Notes: a model not told the origin generated them from the sequence alone. Shown: positions 1 to 4,458, counted from the stretch's first letter. The stretch is DNA of 5,176 nucleotides from Thermoplasmata archaeon (GCA_021845325.1 JAKBRR010000155.1:1-5176); one strand, 5' to 3'. A program made the numbers and translations.

Positions 1-135
1 ATAAACGAACTGGCTAAGAGAACATTGAAGGGATCTGATCATGTTCCTGGAGCACGCTATTCATTCCACAGGAACGGGAAAATCAAGGGGCTTACCGCAC
101 TAAAACAACTAATGGAGGAACTTGGAAATGACTGA
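1..135 (+). CDS. 3' end of an unrecognised gene (partial)
   Basis: Frame 1 is open from the first base to a TGA at 133-135, giving 44 C-terminal residues that end in LKQLMEELGND. The reading is rich in Lys/Arg with a predicted amphipathic final helix (about residues 33-42). It overlaps the helicase start at 128 by 8 bases, and its last codons carry that gene's GGAGG ribosome site, so the two genes are almost certainly co-transcribed and probably translationally coupled. Being directly upstream of a D5-type helicase with no primase domain of its own, it could be the end of a primase or other replication protein, but nothing in the 44 residues shows this. Function not recognised. Confidence 0.6.
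   Translation: MNELAKRTLKGSDHVPGARYSFHRNGKIKGLTALKQLMEELGND
114..118 (+). promoter_or_regulatory. Ribosome binding site of the helicase gene
   Basis: GGAGG, complementary to the usual CCTCC end of 16S rRNA. It is 9 bases before ATG at 128 but only 3 bases before the in-frame TTG at 122, which favours the ATG as the true start. Confidence 0.7.
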
Positions 136-2101
136 ATCACAAACGAAAAAAGATATACAGAATCTGAAAAAAGCAATTGGGAAGAAAAAAGACAGGAAAC
201 TGGAGGCTGATAGCGAAAGTGAAAAAACACACTTTCCAGGACCTATTTACATTGTGAAGGCTCTTGTTAAGAAATTCCACTTTCGAACCATTCCCGAAAT
301 AGGCACAGACAAGGAATCCATCTATTACTTTAATGGAGAAATTTACGAGCGAGCCGAGGAAGTAATAAAAGAAAAAGCTCACGGGGAGTATCTCAGCCAG
401 TGGGAGACCGCTCTTTCAACTTCTAAGGAAAATGATCTTACAATGAGATTGAAACGTGCTCTTGACAGAGGTCCATCCGCCAATGATATAAACGAAGTAC
501 TGTCGATGGTCCGCAGGACAACCTTTACCCATGAAGGAATGAATCCTAAGACACATATCCCATTTCTTAACGGTCTTCTAAACATAAGCACTAGAAAGCT
601 TGAGCCTTTTAATCACGACCTCTTCTTTACGTACCAGGTCAATGCAAATCTGCTTGACAGTTACATAACCCTGGAGGAAGTGCCATTGTTCTCATACATG
701 CTGCGCACAGCCTTTTACAGCAGAGACATTCCAGCAATCCTATCCTATTTTGGATACGCTTTTTATCCTGACCTACCAGTACATAAGACACTTTTTATCT
801 TGGGAAGGGAGAGAATAGGTAAAGGCACTAGTGTAAGGGTTTTAGAAGGATTAATGCCAAAAGGCAGTGGCGCAATATCATTGGCCAGATTGCTTACTTC
901 TGAAAGGTTTCAGTTCACAGGTATTGATGGAAAGAATTTACTCATTGACAGTGAATCCAAAAGGAAATTCAAAAGAGGCACCATCCTTGAATGGTCAGCA
1001 TTTTGTAATCTTTTCGGAAAGGACGTTTTGAGCCTTGAACCAAAGGGACACGAAGCCCACGAATATGTTAGCAATGCAAAGGGTATATTCTTAGGTAACC
1101 TTCCTTTCATTTCTGTAGATAGCCCACCGGCTATAGCTAGGATGCTTGTAGTCGTTACAAGGGATGAGAGACCAAAGAACGTTATCACGGATCTTGATGA
1201 GAAGATACTTTCCAGCGAAGGGGACAAAGTAGCCACATTATTAATGCAGATTTTGTTTAAACTCAAGGACCGCAATTTCGTATTTCCAGGGCAAATATCT
1301 GATGACGAAGTAGCACAACTCATCGATAAATTGGCAGATCCGGTTGAAAATTTCATAGAGGAACAAACGGAATATGATGAGGAGGGTTTAGTCCCAGTGG
1401 AGGAAGCTCATGAAAGATTCATGGAATGGTGTAAAGGCAAGGGCATTCCAACAATAGCAAGACAGACTTTTGTAAAGAAGTTTGGAAGAACATACCATAA
1501 AAAAATTATTGGACCTCGTGGAAAGCGGGCTTATTACTTTACTAATTGCAGTGTTTTTTACGACGACATTAAAGGAAAAACAAAAAACTCAGATGAAGTT
1601 GATCACGCCACAAATAAAAGGAAAACCCTGAAAGATTGGGCTTCCAATAATGAGATACATGGTGATCAACTTACGTCCCATGACCCTTCGCATACGCGGG
1701 AGAAAAATAAAGGTCATGATCATGACATAAAGATTGAGGGACATGAGTTGATCACGCATTCAAAAACTTCCGGAAGCCCTGAAAATAAGGGTCCCAATCA
1801 AATCAAAAGCGTGATCAACTTGCACAAGGGAAATGATGCTTTAGGTTCACATATCACAAAAGAAGAAGGAGATCAAATTGTTAAATCAGTGTTAGGCAAG
1901 AAAATACACCTTCATGGTGCAGATACCGGCGTTTCCATTTATGGAGATAAATTCAACATAGCAGTGATAGGTGCATACTACCGTCAGAACACTGAAACCG
2001 TGAACCGAATAATGGAAGATCTCGGTTTTAAAAAAGGGAATACAGGGAGCCTGGGTAATGTGTTTTTCAGCAGACCATTAAAAGGAGGCGAACAAAAATG
2101 A
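128..2101 (+). CDS. D5-type superfamily 3 replicative helicase
   Basis: Predicted ATP-driven DNA helicase of a plasmid or virus, expected to act as a ring at the replication origin. Numbering from ATG 128 gives 657 residues. Residues about 40-220 look like the D5 N-terminal domain, including the typical IPFLNGLLNI stretch. The SF3 motifs follow in order: Walker A GRERIGKGT (226-234, Lys232), Walker B LLID with Asp274, a motif C/sensor strand with Asn324 in FLGNLPF, and an Arg-finger candidate Arg338. Residues about 404-482 match the winged-helix tail seen in D5/P4-type primase-helicases (MEWCKGKGI...F.KKFGR). Then comes a low-complexity His/Asp/Lys/Asn-rich linker (about 483-575) and an unrecognised alpha/beta C-terminal domain (about 577-657). 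There is no primase or AEP domain, so priming must come from another protein. The linker DNA carries an iteron-like repeat cluster. A TTG start at 122 would add two residues but sits too close to GGAGG. Helicase assignment is strong; the cellular role is inference. Confidence 0.88.
   Translation: MTESQTKKDIQNLKKAIGKKKDRKLEADSESEKTHFPGPIYIVKALVKKFHFRTIPEIGTDKESIYYFNGEIYERAEEVIKEKAHGEYLSQWETALSTSKENDLTMRLKRALDRGPSANDINEVLSMVRRTTFTHEGMNPKTHIPFLNGLLNISTRKLEPFNHDLFFTYQVNANLLDSYITLEEVPLFSYMLRTAFYSRDIPAILSYFGYAFYPDLPVHKTLFILGRERIGKGTSVRVLEGLMPKGSGAISLARLLTSERFQFTGIDGKNLLIDSESKRKFKRGTILEWSAFCNLFGKDVLSLEPKGHEAHEYVSNAKGIFLGNLPFISVDSPPAIARMLVVVTRDERPKNVITDLDEKILSSEGDKVATLLMQILFKLKDRNFVFPGQISDDEVAQLIDKLADPVENFIEEQTEYDEEGLVPVEEAHERFMEWCKGKGIPTIARQTFVKKFGRTYHKKIIGPRGKRAYYFTNCSVFYDDIKGKTKNSDEVDHATNKRKTLKDWASNNEIHGDQLTSHDPSHTREKNKGHDHDIKIEGHELITHSKTSGSPENKGPNQIKSVINLHKGNDALGSHITKEEGDQIVKSVLGKKIHLHGADTGVSIYGDKFNIAVIGAYYRQNTETVNRIMEDLGFKKGNTGSLGNVFFSRPLKGGEQK
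1596..1822. repeat. Iteron-like GATC repeat cluster inside the helicase gene
   Basis: The 10-bp core AGTTGATCAC occurs four times: forward at 1597-1606, reverse (GTGATCAACT) at 1662-1671, forward at 1746-1755 and reverse at 1811-1820. Three copies extend to AGTTGATCACGC. The GATC cores of each forward/reverse pair are 63 bp apart (1601 to 1664, and 1750 to 1813). A fifth GATC lies in a 14-bp palindrome between the pairs. The copies encode different residues (VDHA, GDQL, LIT, VIN) because they fall in different frames and orientations, so selection acts on DNA. The host protein segment is a low-complexity linker that could tolerate this. Best guess is an origin or partition site bound by an element-encoded protein; transcription control of the downstream small genes is possible. 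Confidence 0.8.
1713..1726. repeat. 14-bp perfect palindrome within the repeat cluster
   Basis: GTCATGATCATGAC is identical to its reverse complement and lies between the two AGTTGATCAC pairs. It shares the central TGATCA with them but has different flanks, so it may bind the same or a related dimeric protein with different affinity. Confidence 0.75.
2083..2088 (+). promoter_or_regulatory. Strong ribosome binding site of the Sm-like gene
   Basis: AGGAGG ends 9 bases before the ATG at 2098. It is the best match to the anti-Shine-Dalgarno sequence in the window, suggesting that this second operon gene is translated strongly even though its start overlaps the helicase stop. Confidence 0.7.
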
Positions 2102-2379
2102 TCCTTCCTGGAAATGTGAAAGATCTCCAAGGATCAATGGTAAGTGTAAACTACATAGGGCCAAAGAACGCACCATACAAACTTACAGGAGAGTTTCAGA
2201 GGATATCATTCAACAAAATCATTATCGAGGGGTTGAAGTCAGGAAGAACCTACAGAATACCACTTGATAAAGTGATATCCATAGCTGAACTTGGCTCAGA
2301 TTTTAAAGTCCTTAATTTTTTCAAGGATGGCACAGGGGCAGCCTTATGCTCCAAAGAGGAAGTGATAGAGAATGAATGA
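2098..2379 (+). CDS. Small beta-barrel protein, possibly Sm/SH3-like
   Basis: A 93-residue protein starting in an ATGA overlap with the helicase stop. Residues about 12-65 alternate hydrophobic residues in four or five short strands: SMVSVNYI (13-20), YKLTGEFQRIS (27-37), KIIIEG (40-45) and TYRIPLDKVISI (51-62). Strand spacing and the final 'I/V-x-x-I/V-x-x-I' strand resemble the Sm/LSm fold and other small SH3-like barrels, which often bind RNA or single-stranded DNA. This is a pattern judgement, with no diagnostic Sm motif seen. The C-terminal 25 residues look helical and acidic. Coupling to the helicase suggests a nucleic-acid-binding accessory role. Expression as a protein is quite certain; the fold is a guess. 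Confidence 0.75.
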   Translation: MILPGNVKDLQGSMVSVNYIGPKNAPYKLTGEFQRISFNKIIIEGLKSGRTYRIPLDKVISIAELGSDFKVLNFFKDGTGAALCSKEEVIENE

Positions 2380-2632
2380 ACAGAGTATAGAGAGCCTTCA
2401 AGAATTGACTGACAGCATATCTGACATTTGCGAATGTGATCTAAATGTCAAAAAGGGGACGGATGAGGAGATAGACGTACAATACAAACAGGGCGTGAAT
2501 GACGATGGAATGTCAGCGGGCATATTCACGTTTCTTCTTTCTGAGTTTAAAAAAAGAGGCCTTCTCCTATCAAGGATAAGCGTAGAGAACGAGAAAACAC
2601 TCAGTGTTGTATTCTCAGATCCAACGAGGTAA
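2372..2632 (+). CDS. Small acidic alpha/beta protein, unknown function
   Basis: An 86-residue protein whose ATG lies 8 bases inside the end of the Sm-like gene. GAGGA (2356-2360) and GTGAT (2362-2366) ahead of it both match parts of the archaeal Shine-Dalgarno GGAGGTGATC. The N-terminal 20 residues form a probable acidic helix with a CEC pair (Cys20, Cys22). Next come a strand DEEIDVQYKQ (31-40), a helix about 48-62 and two strands (LLLSRISVEN and LSVVFSDP). No membrane segment, signal peptide or catalytic motif is visible. Its C-terminal helix-strand-strand half resembles the next, 44-residue protein in outline. Not recognised as a known family. Confidence 0.75.
   Translation: MNEQSIESLQELTDSISDICECDLNVKKGTDEEIDVQYKQGVNDDGMSAGIFTFLLSEFKKRGLLLSRISVENEKTLSVVFSDPTR
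2626..2630 (+). promoter_or_regulatory. Ribosome site that decides the start of the 44-residue gene
   Basis: GAGGT at the end of the preceding gene is 7 bases from ATG 2638 but only 1 base from ATG 2632. The first Met-Lys of the longer reading is therefore unlikely to be used. Confidence 0.55.
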
Positions 2633-2637
2633 TGAAA

Positions 2638-2772
2638 ATGGAAAATATAGAAAGAGTAAAGCAGAATACCCTCAGGAAGTTAGGGAGCCTTATTCCTGAA
2701 GGCGTAAGTATAAGGCTCATTGTCATTGGGAAATCTGGACTGATAACGGTGGTTGTAAATGAAGCCGAATAA
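2638..2772 (+). CDS. 44-residue protein of unknown function
   Basis: A very short gene filling the space between the 86-residue gene and the cysteine protein. It reads MENIERVKQNTLRKLGS and continues to NEAE before TAA at 2770-2772. The outline is one amphipathic helix (about 2-17), a Pro-Glu-Gly turn and two hydrophobic strands (VSIRLIVIG and LITVVVNEA). It is too polar at the ends and too strand-like for a typical membrane helix. ATG 2632 in the same frame would give 46 residues and a TAATG junction, but ribosome-site spacing favours 2638. Support comes from the ribosome site, codon use like its neighbours, and the following gene overlapping it by 14 bases. It could be a small dimerising partner of the 86-residue protein; that is speculation. 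Confidence 0.65.
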   Translation: MENIERVKQNTLRKLGSLIPEGVSIRLIVIGKSGLITVVVNEAE

Positions 2773-3229
2773 TGATAAAATGCATAGGCTCTCACATCTT
2801 CATGGTATGGAGGGGTATAATTACACTAAGGGATACCAAGCAACTCTGACAATACCTACAAACAGACAAACATCAGGCAAAGAATCACTATCCAAAGACC
2901 TTCTTTCAATCAAAACCATGTCATACTGCTCCAGATATAATTCATGTGAAGCCCCCATGTGTCCTTTAGACATCCTGATAAAAAAGAGGACATACGCCGA
3001 AGGAGACCCTGAGTGTGGAATGGCAAGGGCTACAAGACATAGATACTGGGAGAATATGCCAGAAGAACTCAAAAAGGAGCTGCCATACCAGGGATATTTC
3101 CAGGGAGAGTTTACAAGGTTAAAGGCAGCCAGGGAAAGATGGGAATCCTTAAGTGAGGAAGAAAAACAGGGAGTTTTAGATCGACTGAAGAATATCAGGA
3201 ACTCTAAAAAAGGGGATGGTTTACAATGA
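2759..3229 (+). CDS. Four-cysteine (CPLD-type) protein with helical C-terminus
   Basis: A 156-residue protein. Cys57, Cys63, Cys68 and Cys86 form the pattern C-x5-C-x4-C-x17-C, with the third Cys in a CPLD motif and the last in GDPEC. Hypothetical proteins with a C...CsAPlCPLD...GepxC arrangement are known in bacteria and archaea; metal or Fe-S binding is plausible but not shown. Residues 1-50 are polar with no clear fold. Residues 95-150 are strongly helical and charged, with two similar segments, YWENMPEEL (96-104) and RWESLSEEE (127-135). GGTGGT (2748-2753) precedes ATG 2759 by 5 bases; Met8 (2780) is a possible alternative start. It overlaps the preceding gene by 14 bases and meets the next one in an ATGA. 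Likely a nucleic-acid or protein-binding accessory factor; function not known. Confidence 0.82.
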   Translation: MKPNNDKMHRLSHLHGMEGYNYTKGYQATLTIPTNRQTSGKESLSKDLLSIKTMSYCSRYNSCEAPMCPLDILIKKRTYAEGDPECGMARATRHRYWENMPEELKKELPYQGYFQGEFTRLKAARERWESLSEEEKQGVLDRLKNIRNSKKGDGLQ

Positions 3230-3402
3230 ATATAATTCCATTTTCCCCGTTTCTTCCGGAAAGAAAGCTTCCTGGTAATCCATGGGATGATGAACCTGAA
3301 CCAGATATCCCATTCATACCTGAGGATCCTGGAGATATTCCCATAGATCCAGATGAAGAACCGGATGAAGAAAATAACAGTAGGATCGGTGTTGCCCGAT
3401 GA
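3226..3402 (+). CDS. Small Pro/Asp/Glu-rich disordered protein
   Basis: A 58-residue protein with ATGA overlaps at both ends (3226-3229 and 3399-3402), preceded by GGGG at 3212-3215. The N-terminus is hydrophobic and Pro-rich (MNIIPFSPFLPE). The middle (about 20-50) is almost entirely Pro, Asp, Glu and Ile in a D/E-P-x-x rhythm, giving a strongly acidic, unfolded chain. Such acidic tails can mimic DNA or contact single-strand binding proteins, but no such partner is visible here. Perfect packing between two neighbours is the main evidence that it is a gene. A composition-only ORF is the alternative, less likely given the coupling. Confidence 0.65.
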   Translation: MNIIPFSPFLPERKLPGNPWDDEPEPDIPFIPEDPGDIPIDPDEEPDEENNSRIGVAR

Positions 3403-3674
3403 TTTCTGACTTGTCTATAAAGAAACAGGTAACACTCGACCAGTTTATTTCTAAACCATTAACCAGTAGGATGGAAAGGTTCGTAAAGCTTTGCATTTTC
3501 TACAAGGCTAATACTGGCAAGGATCCAGATTGCCCGTATAGTCTGTATAACTTTGTCCAGGACAACAAGCTTCCAGGAGATGTAAAGCAATTTAAATTCT
3601 TTACACTCAGGAGCATGGCAGCCTATTACGGAAGGTGGGAAAATCTCTCAGAGGGTGGGAAACGTGAAAGGTAA
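3399..3674 (+). CDS. Small helical protein, last gene of the operon
   Basis: A 91-residue protein starting in an ATGA with the Pro/Asp-rich gene; GGTG (3388-3391) lies 7 bases upstream. It is mostly helical and basic: a helix about 22-38 (SRMERFVKLCIFYKANTG), a helix about 47-55 (SLYNFVQDN) and a C-terminal segment FFTLRSMAAYYGRWENLSEG. The end RWENLSEGGK resembles RWESLSEEEK in the cysteine protein two genes upstream, which suggests a shared docking element or a common origin of the tail. Cys32 and Cys45 are isolated. No family recognised. It is followed at once by a T-rich stretch that probably ends the operon transcript. Confidence 0.75.
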   Translation: MISDLSIKKQVTLDQFISKPLTSRMERFVKLCIFYKANTGKDPDCPYSLYNFVQDNKLPGDVKQFKFFTLRSMAAYYGRWENLSEGGKRER

Positions 3675-3683
3675 CTATCTCCC

Positions 3684-3695
3684 TTTTAATTTTTT
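3684..3695 (+). terminator. T-rich archaeal-type terminator
   Basis: TTTTAATTTTTT begins 9 bases after the operon's last stop codon. Archaeal RNA polymerase ends transcription on such non-template T-tracts without needing a hairpin, and none is seen here. The same stretch overlaps the presumed TATA element of the next gene. Confidence 0.5.
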
Positions 3696-3698
3696 AAG
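3690..3698 (+). promoter_or_regulatory. Possible TATA element of the winged-helix gene
   Basis: TTTTTTAAG is centred about 25 bases before TTG 3719, the spacing expected in archaea for a transcript starting at or next to the start codon. The T-tract is also the candidate terminator of the preceding operon, so both roles may share the DNA. Confidence 0.4.
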
Positions 3699-3718
3699 CA
3701 TATCTACAAATTTGAGGA

Positions 3719-4000
3719 TTGATAACCATTTCTGATCCTGAAAAATTTACAGTGAGGATCAAGTTCGATGAAATCAACAGGAAGATTTTGGAGATCTTCA
3801 TCAAATATCCTAACAGGAAATTCAAGACAGGCCAGATAAGAAACATGCTCGCTTCTGAGGGTTTGGAGCTTGGTTATGGCATTGTAGCAATGAGGCTAAC
3901 GAATCTATCAATCCTCAATATACTTAAATCGGAAATGGGAACACATGTCAAATCCTATAAGCTCAATGAAGATTTCAATACCAGTGAAACGAAAGAATAA
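3719..4000 (+). CDS. Winged-helix DNA-binding protein
   Basis: A 93-residue protein with a compact winged-helix outline. Helix 1 is INRKILEIFIKYP (about 19-31), helix 2 is KTGQIRNMLASEG (36-48), the recognition helix is about YGIVAMRLTNLSILNIL (53-69), and a wing HVKSYKL (76-82) follows. Such proteins are common archaeal transcription regulators or copy-control factors; it probably binds DNA as a dimer. An in-frame TGA at 3713-3715 limits the start to TTG 3719 or later (for example GTG 3752, which would cut helix 1's lead-in). GAGG ends only one base before TTG, too close to serve as a ribosome site, so a leaderless start is likely. It is separated from the operon by a terminator/promoter stretch. 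It could control the repeat cluster at 4496-4630 or the GATC cluster; no direct evidence links it to either. Confidence 0.78.
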   Translation: MITISDPEKFTVRIKFDEINRKILEIFIKYPNRKFKTGQIRNMLASEGLELGYGIVAMRLTNLSILNILKSEMGTHVKSYKLNEDFNTSETKE

Positions 4001-4030
4001 ATAGAACACTTCAGTCTTTCGTAAGTGTTT
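3989..4030 (+). other. Two mutually exclusive hairpins at the end of the winged-helix gene
   Basis: Stem A pairs ACGAAAGA (3989-3996) with TCTTTCGT (4015-4022), 8 bp. Stem B pairs AACACTT (4005-4011) with AAGTGTT (4023-4029), 7 bp, with a possible G-T extension. Their order A-B-A'-B' is interleaved. With stem A at 8 bp no bases are left between A' and B', which makes a simultaneous pseudoknot unlikely, so they should compete. Stem A includes the last codons and its loop contains the stop codon. Possible 3'-end processing or stability element. Confidence 0.5.
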
Positions 4031-4164
4031 GACCAAAATTGCAGCTGCTATTTTCTGGTTTTTAAGATTCTGTTGAGAATGCCCACATTGATAAGAATAG
4101 ATGTCGTTAATAAAACTCTAACATTTAAGGTTTTGAGAGAGGGGCTTCCTATCTCTTGGAACTC
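4031..4164. other. Spacer with ambiguous coding content
   Basis: No convincing gene. An ATG reading at 4079-4195 would give 38 residues (MPTLIRIDVVNKTLTF, ending in a WNS repeat) with no ribosome site. A minus-strand reading at 4048-4248 (66 residues) covers the same DNA. A 5-bp hairpin ATTCT/AGAAT lies at 4067-4080, and TTAATAAAA (4107-4115) or ATTTAAG (4123-4129) could serve as a TATA element for the small membrane gene that follows. These readings may be remnants of a decayed gene. Confidence 0.3.
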
Positions 4165-4179
4165 ATGGAACTCTTGGAA
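4153..4179. repeat. Three 9-bp tandem repeats
   Basis: CTCTTGGAA, CTCATGGAA and CTCTTGGAA follow one another with a single mismatch in the middle unit, and CAGAA continues the pattern weakly. Because the unit is a multiple of three, every frame reads as a tripeptide repeat: LLE/LME on the plus strand, WNS in another plus frame and FQE/FHE on the minus strand. It overlaps the likely start of the small membrane gene. Confidence 0.8.
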
Positions 4180-4332
4180 CAGAACTTCTCGCTGAGCCTG
4201 TGTTTCATTGGACTTATTACCACTTTTGCTGTTAATGTGAACTTTCAAATAATCAATAATAACGCCGTAAGGTCATTCAATGATAAGGATGGGGAAATCA
4301 GGAAGAAGCAGAAGGAAGTGCAGAGTATATAG
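4165..4332 (+). CDS. Probable small single-span membrane protein
   Basis: A 55-residue reading from ATG 4165 to TAG 4330-4332. A short acidic start (MELLEQN) is followed by a hydrophobic segment of about 20 residues (FSLSLCFIGLITTFAVNVNF, 8-27) and a polar, finally basic tail ending in RKKQKEVQSI. The arrangement fits one membrane helix with a charged cytoplasmic tail. The frame is open back to 4129, so TTG 4156 is an alternative start. GAGAGAGGGG (4135-4144) is purine-rich but far from ATG 4165 and better placed for TTG 4156. Codon use (AGG, AAG, ATC, GTG) resembles the operon genes. The start falls in the 9-bp tandem repeat, and a minus-strand reading overlaps, so this is likely but not certain. 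It ends 6 bases before the next small gene, suggesting a two-gene unit. Confidence 0.5.
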   Translation: MELLEQNFSLSLCFIGLITTFAVNVNFQIINNNAVRSFNDKDGEIRKKQKEVQSI

Positions 4333-4338
4333 CACTCA

Positions 4339-4458
4339 ATGAAAGGCAAAGAGGAAAGTGAACCAAAACCAAAGAAAAAAATGAACCCGAACTCTATAAA
4401 AAATTTAAAACCTTTCAGGGACAGAAAGCATATAGAAACCCTTACTGAAAGAGAGTAA
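4339..4458 (+). CDS. Small basic protein with NPNSIKNLKPF motif
   Basis: A 39-residue reading from ATG 4339 to TAA 4456-4458. It starts with a Lys/Glu/Pro-rich stretch (KPKKK, 10-14), then NPNSIKNLKPF (16-26), then a charged end RDRKHIETLTERE. NPNSLxNLKPF-like segments occur in phage- and plasmid-related proteins, often beside basic DNA-binding tails; that comparison is from memory and needs a search. It begins 6 bases after the membrane gene's stop. No good ribosome site is seen (GGAAG at 4314-4318 is about 20 bases away). Its stop codon lies in the 3' arm of a hairpin. It could be a genuine small nucleic-acid-binding protein or a truncated copy of a larger one. Confidence 0.42.
   Translation: MKGKEESEPKPKKKMNPNSIKNLKPFRDRKHIETLTERE

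Noticed and set aside
122..127. TTG 122 as the helicase start.
   Set aside because: Only 3 bases from GGAGG; ATG 128 has the normal 9-base spacing.
910..1356. Minus-strand 148-codon open reading inside the helicase gene.
   Set aside because: It mirrors conserved helicase motifs on the plus strand, has Ser/Leu-rich shadow composition and no ribosome site or promoter.
2632..2637. ATG 2632 as start of the small gene, giving a TAATG junction.
   Set aside because: GAGGT would be 1 base away; ATG 2638 is at 7 bases. A reinitiating ribosome could still use 2632.
3352..3372. GATGAAGAA direct repeat at 3352-3360 and 3364-3372.
   Set aside because: It lies in frame and encodes the DEE residues of the acidic protein, so it is explained by protein composition.
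3989..4030. H-type pseudoknot formed by both stems at once.
   Set aside because: With stem A at its full 8 bp no bases remain between the 3' arms, too few to span the stem; the stems should be alternatives instead.
4079..4195. Plus-strand 38-codon reading ending in a WNS repeat.
   Set aside because: No ribosome site, and its C-terminus is produced by the tandem repeat; it may be a remnant but cannot be supported as a gene.
4048..4248. Minus-strand 66-codon reading containing an FQE/FHE repeat.
   Set aside because: The repeat is just the 9-bp tandem repeat read backwards, no ribosome site is evident, and the overlapping plus-strand reading has a better membrane-protein layout. Not fully excluded.
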